In this document: piece after piece, positions 27,129 through 35,121 of the stretch
Numbering within the stretch: position 1 is the first letter of the stretch
Layout: every line of letters begins with the position of its first letter
Assembly: GCF_037969765.1 (NCBI RefSeq)
Contig: NZ_CP150207.1
Span: 868,001 to 932,000 of the forward strand
Reading direction: 5' to 3'
DNA from: Paenibacillus sp. FSL W8-0186
GTDB lineage: Bacteria; Bacillota; Bacilli; Paenibacillales; Paenibacillaceae
DNA: 64,000 nucleotides
Notes under the pieces: generated by a model
Told to the model about the DNA's origin: nothing
Database searches by the model: none
The model's input: the letters and a program-made list of their open reading frames with translations, nothing else
Program-made: the position numbers and the translations under genes

Positions 27129-28412
27129 ATGGCGCAATACAGCGGACCAGATCACATCCTGCAACAACGGCAGCAGCATTTTTACCCGTGCACGAGTCAC
27201 TTTTACCAGACTCCGCCGCAAATCGTCAAAGGGGAGATGCAATACCTGTACGATCACGAGAACCGGAGGTACACGGATTTTTTTGCGGGGGTATCCGTCG
27301 TTGCTTGCGGCCATTGCAACCCCGATATCGTTAGACGCACGGAGGAGCAGCTGAGAACACTCCAGCATACGTGCACCATATATTTGACCCAGCCGAACGC
27401 CGACTTGGCGCAGCGTATGGCGGAGGTGCTGCCAGGAACATTGAAGTGCACCTTCTTCGTGAACAGCGGTTCAGAGGCCAATGAAGGGGCTCTGCTGCTG
27501 GCCCGTCTGCATACGGGAAAAAGAGGCTTCATCGCGCTGGAGCAAGGCCTGCACGGCCGCACCTATTTGACGATGAGCGTGACGGGCCTGCGCATGTGGC
27601 GGACCGATCCGCAGCTGGAGGCGGATCGGGACGTGACATTCATTCCCCGGCCTTATGAACGGGGAATGAGCGGAGAAGAGGCGGCACAGCGCTCCCTCGC
27701 TGCCCTGAGGAAGGTGCTCGAAGAGAAGGGCGGTGAAATCGCCGCCATGATCGCCGAGCCGATTCAGGGCAATGCGGGCATCATCGTGCCGCCGGCGGGG
27801 TATTTCGCCGAAGTGAAGGCGCTGCTGGCGCAGCACGATGTGCTCTTCATCGCGGACGAAATCCAGACCGGCTTCGGCCGGACGGGGGAGATGTTCGCGA
27901 TCGAGCACTACGGCGTGCAGCCGGACATCGTCACGATGGCGAAAGCGCTCGGCAACGGCGTGCCGGTTGCCGCATTCGCCACGACAGACGAGATCGCCGC
28001 CAGCTTCAATCGGCCTTCGGCGTCCACGTTTGGCGGCAACCCGGTATCGGCCGTAACCGCCCTGGCAGTGCTGGACTACATCGAATCCCACCGGCTGGTG
28101 CAGCGCTCTAAGCAGCTTGGAGGCATCCTGCAGGAAGGCCTGCGCAGTTTGGCCGCTCGCTACCCGCAAGCCATCACGGAGGTGCGCGGAGCGGGCCTGA
28201 TGATCGGCGCCGAGCTGTGCGGAGAAGATCCGCCGCATGGCGCCGCACTGGTAGACGACGTATTGGAACAGATGAAGGACAGAGGATTCATCATCGGCAA
28301 AAACGGTGTGGATCGCAACGTCCTGGCCTTTCAACCGCCGCTGGTCATCACGGAGGAGGATATTGCGTGCATGCTCACCGCCTTGGAGGAGACGCTGCGC
28401 TCCTTCATATGA
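27129..28412 (+). CDS. Class-III pyridoxal-phosphate aminotransferase
   Basis: A 427-residue cytoplasmic enzyme of the class-III (ornithine/alanine-glyoxylate/GABA) aminotransferase fold. Visible are VNSGSEANEGALLLAR for phosphate binding (~108-123), the Asp that holds the cofactor ring nitrogen in FIADEIQTGFGR, the Schiff-base lysine in TMAKALGNGVP (~278), and STFGGNPVS. The closest types are AGXT2-like alanine-glyoxylate or 4-aminobutyrate enzymes; the exact amino donor cannot be told. The ATG has AAAGGAGCGG upstream. It stands alone between repeats and the prenyltransferase gene, and any link with the electron transfer genes is only positional. Confidence 0.88.
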   Translation: MAQYSGPDHILQQRQQHFYPCTSHFYQTPPQIVKGEMQYLYDHENRRYTDFFAGVSVVACGHCNPDIVRRTEEQLRTLQHTCTIYLTQPNADLAQRMAEVLPGTLKCTFFVNSGSEANEGALLLARLHTGKRGFIALEQGLHGRTYLTMSVTGLRMWRTDPQLEADRDVTFIPRPYERGMSGEEAAQRSLAALRKVLEEKGGEIAAMIAEPIQGNAGIIVPPAGYFAEVKALLAQHDVLFIADEIQTGFGRTGEMFAIEHYGVQPDIVTMAKALGNGVPVAAFATTDEIAASFNRPSASTFGGNPVSAVTALAVLDYIESHRLVQRSKQLGGILQEGLRSLAARYPQAITEVRGAGLMIGAELCGEDPPHGAALVDDVLEQMKDRGFIIGKNGVDRNVLAFQPPLVITEEDIACMLTALEETLRSFI

Positions 28413-28566
28413 GCCCAAATGAAATGAACGATTTTTCTCAGTATATTGAGTCATTATCAGAATAGGGCGGAAGTTATTGCGTCATTATCAATCGAATAGG
28501 GCGGAAGCAACCCGTCTCGTGGGCGGAGTAGCGTCCGCTGCTACTGTGCCAAGGAGTGTGGAAGCT

Positions 28567-29439
28567 ATGGAATACGCCCGCAAAGTCGGGTCGAAAATCA
28601 AGCTGTATAGCGAGCTGGTCATGTTCTCGCATACGTTGTTCTCGCTGCCCTTCGCCATCATTTCGATGGTCTGGGCGGCGAACGGCCTGCCGTCCGTGCA
28701 TGTGATGATCTGGGGCCTGATCGCCCTGGTGGCTGCGCGCAATGGAGCGAACGCCTTTAACCGGGTCGTGGACCGGATATACGATGCTCAGAACCCGCGT
28801 ACGGCACACCGCCATTTGCCGCAGCAATTGCTGGAGGCGAAGGAGGTGCTGATGTTCGTCGTTATTAACTACGGCATCTTTATCGCCGCCTCGGCGATGC
28901 TGAATCCGCTATGCTTCCTGCTGTCTCCGGTGGCGATTTTCCTGATCTCGTCGTACTCCTATACAAAGCGGTTTACCTATTTGAGCCACTTGTATCTAGG
29001 GTTTACCATAGCTTCCGCGCCGATTGGCGCCTGGTTTGCGGTGACCGGCAAATTTGCATTTACGCCGTTTGTGCTCGGAACGATCGTCATGCTGTGGATC
29101 GCGGGCTTTGACATCATCTACGGCTCGCAGGACATCGAATTCGACCGCAAGCACGGATTATGGTCGATTCCCAGCTATTTTGGCCTGAAGAACGGCCTGC
29201 GCATCGCCGCGGCGCTCCATCTGCTGATGGTCCTGCTGCTGCTCGCCCTTATCCCGCTGCGGGGGCTCGGCTGGACGTACGGCATTGGCATCGGCGTCGC
29301 CGTCGTTCTCCTGCTCACGGAACATCGCATCATTAAGCCGGGCAACCGGCAGGTCATGAAGATCGCCTCTTACAATCTGAATCAGGTGATTAGCATGGTG
29401 ATTTTATTCATGACATTAATTGATTTCTATCTGGGATAA
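28567..29439 (+). CDS. UbiA-family quinone prenyltransferase (MqnP/DmkA-like)
   Basis: A 290-residue membrane enzyme with about eight spans that joins a polyprenyl diphosphate to an aromatic quinone precursor. The first Asp-rich motif NRVVDRIYDAQNPRT (~60-75) and the second, DIIYGSQDIEFDRKHG (~180-195), bind Mg-diphosphate. The sequence resembles MqnP of the futalosine route to menaquinone more than MenA. The ATG at 28567 follows AAGGAGTG; the longer open frame from 28477 has no ribosome site. In the Listeria electron transfer set a prenyltransferase (DmkA) makes a demethylmenaquinone pool; this gene could fill that place or serve general menaquinone synthesis. Confidence 0.85.
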   Translation: MEYARKVGSKIKLYSELVMFSHTLFSLPFAIISMVWAANGLPSVHVMIWGLIALVAARNGANAFNRVVDRIYDAQNPRTAHRHLPQQLLEAKEVLMFVVINYGIFIAASAMLNPLCFLLSPVAIFLISSYSYTKRFTYLSHLYLGFTIASAPIGAWFAVTGKFAFTPFVLGTIVMLWIAGFDIIYGSQDIEFDRKHGLWSIPSYFGLKNGLRIAAALHLLMVLLLLALIPLRGLGWTYGIGIGVAVVLLLTEHRIIKPGNRQVMKIASYNLNQVISMVILFMTLIDFYLG

Positions 29440-29460
29440 AAAAAGCGCCTGCCATAACAA

Positions 29461-29490
29461 CAGCTCCCCTCCAATACCGAAGGGGAGCTG
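29461..29490. terminator. Terminator-like hairpin between convergent genes
   Basis: A perfect 10-bp stem, CAGCTCCCCT/AGGGGAGCTG. T runs lie more than ten bases away on both strands, so efficiency is uncertain. It sits between the prenyltransferase (+) and binding-protein (-) stop codons. Confidence 0.55.
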
Positions 29491-29504
29491 CCGCTGTATG
29501 CAAC

Positions 29505-30923
29505 TTATTTTTTCACCGTTTTATTATAGTTGCCAATCTTATCTGTAATCGCCTTGGCGGCATCGTCCAGCGCCTGCTTGGTGGATTTGCTGCCGCCGAG
29601 CGCTTCCTCGATGGCGCTTTCGACGATTTGGCGGGCCTCCGGGAATACGCCCATGACCGCACCCTGTGTAGCCAGGCTAGGCTTGCTGGCATGAAGCTGG
29701 TCGACCGCCGTCTGGAATTGCGGATATTTGGCCAAATTGTCCTTCACGATCTGCTCGTCGTAAGCCTTCTTTGTGATCGGGAAGTATCCAGTCGCGATGT
29801 GCCATTTGGCTTGCGTCTGCGGCTCGGCGAGGTACTTGATGAACTCCCAGGCAGCCTGCTGCTCTTCTGCCGGCTTATTATTTAATACCCATAAGCTTGC
29901 TCCGCCGATAATGACGCCTCCATCAGAGCTGCCGTCCGGCTTAGGAAGGAACGCAGTGCCTACCTCGAACTTGTCGCCTACGCTGTCTACAATGCCCCGC
30001 AGCCCTGCCGTGGAGTCGAGCGTCATGCTGACCTGTCCGGCAACAAAGGCTTTTTTTGTGTCATCGGTTTTACGTCCTAGATTAATAGCGGCCTGGCTGT
30101 CGATGAGGCCCTTCCACCATTCCAGTGTTTTTACGCCGGCCTCTTCGTTGACGAGAGACTGGGTTGCCGCAGCGGTGCGGCCGTTGCCGTTGTCGACGTA
30201 CTCAGCACCTTGATTCGCGAAAAACTGCTCCATAAACCAGCCGTAAATGGCGAAGGAGGCAGGGGCTCCGTTCTTACTCAGCGCTTCGGCTGCTTTTTTT
30301 AACTCCTCATAAGTGGCTGGGGCTTTGTTGGGATCAAGGCCTGCGGCTTTGAACAAGTCCTTGTTGTAATACAGAATCGGGTTCGAAGTATTAAAGGGCA
30401 TGGAGTACTGCTTGCCATCAAATGTATAGTAATTCATAATATTCTCTTCCAAATGGCTGAGATCGTAGTTCTCTGCATCGATGAACTGCTGCACCGGGGT
30501 AATGGCGCCGGAATCGATCATGAAGCGGGAGCCAATCTCGTACACCTGAATGAGGGATGGGCCCGATTTGGAATCCATCGAGGCTTTCATTTTGTTCAAG
30601 CTTTCATCGTAAGTGCCCTGAAAAATCGCCTCAACCTCCACCTTGTCCTGGGAGGCATTGAAATCAGCCACGAGCTGATCTGCGGCAGTGCCAAGCTCGC
30701 CGCCCATCGAGTGCCACCACACGACCTTCGTTTTGCCGGCTGGTGCGGCATTACCGCCGCTTTTTGCGTTGCTGGAACCAGCCGCATTACTGGCCGAGGC
30801 TTCCCCGCCCGTACCGGCTCCTGAATTTCCTCCAGCTCCGCCGCAGGCGGATGCGAGCATGGACAGCAGCAAAATCGTGATCAGCAAAAATGAGCGCTTT
30901 AGCTTGAACGGATTCGGTTTCAT
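29505..30923 (-). CDS. Sugar-binding lipoprotein of a second ABC transporter
   Basis: A 472-residue UgpB-like lipoprotein (lipobox LASAC) with a long Gly/Ser/Ala-rich tether after the cysteine. Patterns VVWWHSMGGELG, YNKDLFKAAGLDPNKAP and WEFIKYLAEPQTQAKW are typical of glycerol-3-phosphate or multiple-sugar binding proteins. The start at 30923 (MKPNPFKLKR) follows GGGAGAGAAG; the frame is open to 30962. It is the third gene of a minus-strand operon (permease, permease, binding protein). Gene order and sequence suggest a Ugp-type system, though the substrate is unproven. No ATPase gene is adjacent. Confidence 0.9.
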   Translation of the reverse strand: MKPNPFKLKRSFLLITILLLSMLASACGGAGGNSGAGTGGEASASNAAGSSNAKSGGNAAPAGKTKVVWWHSMGGELGTAADQLVADFNASQDKVEVEAIFQGTYDESLNKMKASMDSKSGPSLIQVYEIGSRFMIDSGAITPVQQFIDAENYDLSHLEENIMNYYTFDGKQYSMPFNTSNPILYYNKDLFKAAGLDPNKAPATYEELKKAAEALSKNGAPASFAIYGWFMEQFFANQGAEYVDNGNGRTAAATQSLVNEEAGVKTLEWWKGLIDSQAAINLGRKTDDTKKAFVAGQVSMTLDSTAGLRGIVDSVGDKFEVGTAFLPKPDGSSDGGVIIGGASLWVLNNKPAEEQQAAWEFIKYLAEPQTQAKWHIATGYFPITKKAYDEQIVKDNLAKYPQFQTAVDQLHASKPSLATQGAVMGVFPEARQIVESAIEEALGGSKSTKQALDDAAKAITDKIGNYNKTVKK

Positions 30924-31006
30924 TTGGTTTCTTCTCTCCCTTTTGATCTGCATTAGTATCATTTATAATCATCCGCCCGTAGGACGGGAGTTGCTGTATA
31001 GAAAAG

Positions 31007-31837
31007 CTATCCCTTGATCGCCCCGGCCGTTAACCCGCGTACAAGCTGCTTTAACCCGAGGACGATGAGCAGCAGGGAAGGAAGCAGCACGAGTGCAACT
31101 CCGGCAATAACAACGTTCCAGGCGGTCATTTCCTCAAACTGCAGCATGCTGATGCCGATTTGCACGGTGCGCATGTTGGCGGTGTTCGTAATGAGCAGCG
31201 GCCATAAATAACTATTCCAGGTGTTCAGGAACACGTATACGGCCAGCGTCGCGAGGCCCGGCCTGGCCAGCGGCAGAACGATGCCGGCGAAGTAGCGCGT
31301 ATGACCGCAACCGTCGATGCGTGCCGCTTCGAACAGCTCCCGGGGCAGCTGCAGGAAAAATTGCCGCAGCAGGAACACGCCAAAAGCGGATGCAAGGAAA
31401 GGGAAGACGAGCCCGGGATAAGAATCGAGCCAGTTCCATGATTTGATCAGGAGGAAATTCGGGATCATCGTCACTTCCCAAGGAATCATCATCGTCGACA
31501 GAAAGACCGCGAACCAGAACGCCTTGCCGCGAAAAGCGATGAAAGCGAAAGCATAGGCGGCCAGGCTGGCCGTAATCAGTTGTCCGATCATGACCAGCGT
31601 CGAGACAAGGAAGCTGTTAGCGATGAAGCGAAACACCGGGATTAGCCGGATGACCGCCTCCAGGCTGCCCCAATACAAGCTGGACGGGAAGATGGCCGGC
31701 GGGAACTGGCTTGTCTCTTCCGGCGTCATGAAAACCGAGAGAAAGGTGTACAGCAGCGGATAGATAATGAACAGCGACAGCAAGCACAGGAAGAAATATA
31801 CCGTGCCGTGGCGCAGCAGCGGACGGAACAGCGTCAT
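31007..31837 (-). CDS. Sugar ABC transporter permease, UgpE/MalG type
   Basis: A 276-residue permease with six predicted spans. The EAA loop LFEAARIDGCGHTRYF lies near residue 168, and the C-terminal VRGLTAGAIKG is typical of the family. Its ATG overlaps the upstream permease by four bases (ATGA). It is co-transcribed with the other permease and the binding protein. Confidence 0.92.
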   Translation of the reverse strand: MTLFRPLLRHGTVYFFLCLLSLFIIYPLLYTFLSVFMTPEETSQFPPAIFPSSLYWGSLEAVIRLIPVFRFIANSFLVSTLVMIGQLITASLAAYAFAFIAFRGKAFWFAVFLSTMMIPWEVTMIPNFLLIKSWNWLDSYPGLVFPFLASAFGVFLLRQFFLQLPRELFEAARIDGCGHTRYFAGIVLPLARPGLATLAVYVFLNTWNSYLWPLLITNTANMRTVQIGISMLQFEEMTAWNVVIAGVALVLLPSLLLIVLGLKQLVRGLTAGAIKG

Positions 31838-32790
31838 TGATAATGCACCTTCTTTTCCAAAATGGTGAACTGAATGAGCGTTAAGGCCAGAATGAGCAGA
31901 AACAGGATGATGGCCATGGCGCTGCCCGTACCGAATTGGTAATTGACAAAGGCTTCCTTGTAAATGGAATAGACGAACACTTCAGTTGAGCCTGCAGGGC
32001 CGCCTTTCGTCAAAATATGCATCTGCCCAAACGCCTGAAACGAACCGATGACCGAGACGATCAGCAGAAAGAAGAGCGTGGGCGACAACAAGGGCAGAAT
32101 GATGCGGATAAACGTGCGAATGGGTCCCGCTCCGTCTACCTTGGCGCTGTCGTACATATCCTCAGGAATGCCTTGCAGGCCGCTGAGCAATACGATGAAA
32201 TTAAAGCCGGAATTCATCCAGATTGTCATGACGGAAATCGATATCAGCGCCCAGCGCGAATCGGTCAGCCATTGTACTGCGGGAAGCCCCGCCAGATCGA
32301 GGAAATAATTGAACATCCCCAGCGTAGGATGGAACAGCATCATCCAGATGACCGCCGAGGTGCTGACCGAGACGGCGAGAGGAAGAGAGAATATAAACTG
32401 GAACAGGCGCATCCCTCTGAGGCGGGAATGGGCGAGCGCAGCCATGATCAGGCCGAGGACAAGCCCGCCCGGAACGGTGAGCAGCACAAATTTGCCAGTA
32501 ACCTCCAGGCTATTCCAGAACTGAGCCGAGCCCAGGAGCTGCCTGAAATTGTCCAGTCCGACGTAAGCGGCAATATTGCCGCGGGGATCGGTCAGGAAGA
32601 AGCTGAGGTATACCGATTTAACGAGGGGATATAAGAGAAAAAGGCCGAAAATTACGATGGACGGAGCGAGAAAAAGATAAGCCAGCGCATGCTCTTTCAA
32701 GCTTGCCGTTAACCCATTCCGATAAGCAGACTTGTAGGAGCGAGCGGTGACTGCAGCAGGAGCTGGTGCGTTTCTGACGGTGGTGTTCAT
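31834..32790 (-). CDS. Sugar ABC transporter permease, UgpA/MalF type
   Basis: A 318-residue permease, first gene of the minus-strand transporter operon. A cytoplasmic N-terminus of ~35 residues precedes six predicted spans. The EAA-type loop MYDSAKVDGAGPIRTF lies near 214; the usual E-A-A is changed to D-S-A. The ATG is strongly supported by AAGGAGGG. The ~600 bases upstream contain a family-1 repeat element but no gene. Confidence 0.92.
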   Translation of the reverse strand: MNTTVRNAPAPAAVTARSYKSAYRNGLTASLKEHALAYLFLAPSIVIFGLFLLYPLVKSVYLSFFLTDPRGNIAAYVGLDNFRQLLGSAQFWNSLEVTGKFVLLTVPGGLVLGLIMAALAHSRLRGMRLFQFIFSLPLAVSVSTSAVIWMMLFHPTLGMFNYFLDLAGLPAVQWLTDSRWALISISVMTIWMNSGFNFIVLLSGLQGIPEDMYDSAKVDGAGPIRTFIRIILPLLSPTLFFLLIVSVIGSFQAFGQMHILTKGGPAGSTEVFVYSIYKEAFVNYQFGTGSAMAIILFLLILALTLIQFTILEKKVHYQ

Positions 32791-33064
32791 AGCGGTTCCC
32801 TCCTTGACTAGCGTACAAAGATCATCCCTAGTTTAGACAGGGGGAATTAACATGGCATCAACGCGGGGTTAAGCGGCGGTTAAATTTTTGGGAGATCACG
32901 ATAAAAAAGATAGAAAAAATAGAAACTATATTGATGAACCAAAGGCTGATGTAGGCAAGGAGAGCAAAGCTGCGAACCTATATCGTCCAGAAAATCTAGG
33001 AGCAGCAGGGATGGCAGCAGCATTTTACGCATTTGTCCGCATTCATTCCACAGGTTCACCTTAT
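32791..33064. other. Intergenic region upstream of the second transporter operon
   Basis: This stretch must hold the promoter of the minus-strand operon, but no clear hexamer pair was found. A run of A-rich sequence (32900-32935) stands out, and otherwise nothing was recognised. Confidence 0.4.
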
Positions 33065-33251
33065 TTAAATGGATTTTTAGCAGTTAGTTTCTGCGTCAAG
33101 AAAGGAGGAGCAGATTTAAGTGGATTTCATGTCATTAAAAGAAGGAGAATAGCCAATATGGACTGGATTCTTGATTTTAGGTGCATAAGATCCATCTAAT
33201 CCCCTGAAACATGCGCTTAGAGCATAATTAGCTACATGAATTCCATTTAGT
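33065..33251. repeat. Family-1 nested inverted-repeat element, copy B
   Basis: Forward units lie at 33065-33087 and 33116-33140 (TTAAGTGGATTTCATG), inverted units at 33175-33199 (TGCATAAGATCCATCTAA) and 33227-33251 (CATGAATTCCATTTAG). Length is 187 bp. The ~34-bp centre matches the reverse complement of the centre of copy C (shared core GGCTGGATTCTTGA against GGACTGGATTCTTGA). Confidence 0.75.
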
Positions 33252-33354
33252 GCGAGACACAGCTTAGTAGATATAGCATAGTAGCACGCAGCGATAAAAG
33301 GAATATTTACGTAACGGCCCCATGTTAATTTCAACAGTTCATAGAAAATAGAAT

Positions 33355-33400
33355 AAGAAAAATAGAAGAAGACACCTCGATGATGACGAGAGGTGCCTTC
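33355..33400 (-). terminator. Terminator of the polyprenyl synthase gene
   Basis: On the minus strand GAAGGCACCTC pairs with GAGGTGTCTTC around a loop, followed by TTCTATTTTT. It lies about 25 bp after the stop codon. Confidence 0.8.
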
Positions 33401-33425
33401 TATTGAATATAACAGAACCTGCGGC

Positions 33426-34406
33426 TTATTTATCCCGGCCCCCAAAGAAGCTGAGCAGCGCCTGTAAATCCCGGTGGGCCGGATAGCTGCTTAATTGATC
33501 GATGATTTGCTGCGCCTCGTCCAAATACTGCTGGCTTAACGCCTCGGTTTGCTGGAGCGCCCCGCAGCTTTGAATTGCGGCAATGACTTCGTTCGTATAT
33601 TCGGCCGGCGTATGCGCGCCTATCGACCGGATTCTAGGTGCAAGCCCTTCATCCTGCAGTGCGAACAGGACGGGGAGCGTCACTTGGCCGCTGCGCAGGT
33701 CGCTGCCCGCAGGTTTGCCCAGCTTCGCCGAGGACTGGGTGAAATCCAGAATATCGTCGCGAATTTGGAAGGACATGCCCAGCTTCTCTCCGAAGCTGTA
33801 CAGCAGGCCAGCCGTTTCCTCGTCTGCACCGGCGGACAGCGCTCCGATCCGCAGGCAGGCGGCCATGAGCTGGGCGGTTTTATTTTTTGATTTTTCCAGG
33901 TATTGCTCAATCGTTACGTCGTAATCAAACAGATGGGATAATTGCTGATATTCACCCAGGCAGAGCTGCGTTGTAACCAGTGAAGACAGATCGTAAGCAT
34001 AGCGATCGCGTTCTGCGGAATAGGCGGAGATCAACTCGATCACCCGGGCCGACATATAATTGCCGACGTGGATCGCCCGGCTGATCCCGAGCTTGATATG
34101 CATCGCTGTGTCGCCCCGGCGAACTGGCGAATCGTCGATAATGTCGTCATGAATCAGGGAAGCGGCATGGATGAACTCGGCAGCAGCGGCCAATCTCCAT
34201 GTCTTGCGTTCGTCGGGTGAGGGACCGAAGCGGCTTCCTGCGATCACCATCAATGGGCGAACCCGTTTGCCGCCCGAGCGAATAAGCTCGAGAATACTGC
34301 GGGCCAGCTCCGAGGAGCGGGGAACATCCTTATCGAATTTCACCATATTCTCGATTTCTTTATCTACCGCTCTAATGGAGATGCCGAGCTGTTCATGCAG
34401 GTTCAT
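33426..34406 (-). CDS. Polyprenyl (heptaprenyl-type) diphosphate synthase catalytic subunit
   Basis: A 326-residue trans-prenyltransferase that extends farnesyl-type diphosphate with isopentenyl units to make the side chain of a quinone. Both Asp-rich motifs are present: HDDIIDDSPVRRGD (~90-103) and FQIRDDILDF (~210-219). The start at 34406 (MNLHEQLG) follows GAGGAGGGG. It corresponds to HepT, or DmkB in the Listeria electron transfer set. The small HepS-like gene lies upstream on the same strand with 99 bp between, which hold short tandem repeats. Housekeeping menaquinone synthesis is the alternative role. Confidence 0.9.
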   Translation of the reverse strand: MNLHEQLGISIRAVDKEIENMVKFDKDVPRSSELARSILELIRSGGKRVRPLMVIAGSRFGPSPDERKTWRLAAAAEFIHAASLIHDDIIDDSPVRRGDTAMHIKLGISRAIHVGNYMSARVIELISAYSAERDRYAYDLSSLVTTQLCLGEYQQLSHLFDYDVTIEQYLEKSKNKTAQLMAACLRIGALSAGADEETAGLLYSFGEKLGMSFQIRDDILDFTQSSAKLGKPAGSDLRSGQVTLPVLFALQDEGLAPRIRSIGAHTPAEYTNEVIAAIQSCGALQQTEALSQQYLDEAQQIIDQLSSYPAHRDLQALLSFFGGRDK

Positions 34407-34440
34407 CCTGTTCCCCTCCTCGTCATAAGTCACCGCTAAA

Positions 34441-34515
34441 ATAACTTAATCGCCAAATCGCCAAATCGCCAAATCGCCAAACCGCCACCGCTAAACCGCA
34501 AGCCGCTAAATCGCC
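34441..34515. repeat. Short tandem array of CGCCAAAT
   Basis: Four adjacent octamers begin at 34451 (the last ends in C instead of T), followed by degenerate CGCTAAAC and CGCTAAAT copies that reach into the 3' end of the HepS-like gene. This looks like a variable-number tandem repeat. Confidence 0.75.
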
Positions 34516-34958
34516 TTTCGGGTAGTGTTGCGATGATGCTCCAGGCGAAGGAATACTTCGAAGGATTTCTCCAGCCGCTCATCTTCCGGACGTCCCTCGA
34601 CTCGCTTGATTTGAATTTGCTTCACCGTAGGGGCCAAGTGGGCGAGGAGACTGAATTCGTCATAGCGCAGGCATTGCTGCACGTAAAAGCTGTATAAATA
34701 GTCGCCATCCAGCACTTTGCGGGTGAGCTCGTCGCCGGGCTCAAGCAGCTGGCAATCCCAGTGGCGCTGGAGAGCGAGCTTGATGGCCATGTAAATGGAG
34801 AGCAAACGAATTTGCCGCTCCGCTGGCAAATCATACTGCAGGAGCAGATGGGCCGCTGTTAGCACATCCTCACGGTCCAAATTAAGGGTAATGCCGGTGT
34901 CGGGCGAAATGTCGCCCTGCAATAATTGACAAGCATCTTGAATGAGAGCAGTAATCAT
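34506..34958 (-). CDS. HepS-like (HEPPP_synt_1) partner of the polyprenyl synthase
   Basis: A 150-residue helical protein without signal or membrane segment. The stretch KVLDGDYLYSFYVQ (~90) followed by LAPTVKQIQ resembles the conserved GDYxSxxYY and AIKEIN region of HepS, the non-catalytic component of heptaprenyl diphosphate synthase. Usual HepS proteins are about 250 residues, so this one is short. The start at 34958 has AAGGAG eight bases upstream. Its place just before the catalytic subunit supports a regulatory or chain-length role. Similarity was judged by eye only. Confidence 0.55.
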   Translation of the reverse strand: MITALIQDACQLLQGDISPDTGITLNLDREDVLTAAHLLLQYDLPAERQIRLLSIYMAIKLALQRHWDCQLLEPGDELTRKVLDGDYLYSFYVQQCLRYDEFSLLAHLAPTVKQIQIKRVEGRPEDERLEKSFEVFLRLEHHRNTTRKAI

Positions 34959-35047
34959 AAGAAACACTCCTTAACAAGCAGGTAGGGTTTGCAGGGGATT
35001 TCGCACCGGTTTCGGCGGTTTCATATCCACTCACGATCATCCTCGGT

Positions 35048-35087
35048 TAAAAATCAGAGTAATGCGCGGCAACCGCACATTACTCTG
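35048..35087 (-). terminator. Terminator of the NDH-2 gene
   Basis: On the minus strand CAGAGTAATGTGCGG pairs with CCGCGCATTACTCTG around TTG, followed by ATTTTTAA. It is a long and nearly perfect stem, 35 bp after the stop. Confidence 0.85.
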
Positions 35088-35121
35088 GAATAAGGGGCAT
35101 AACTGTGTGCAGTTGTAATGC

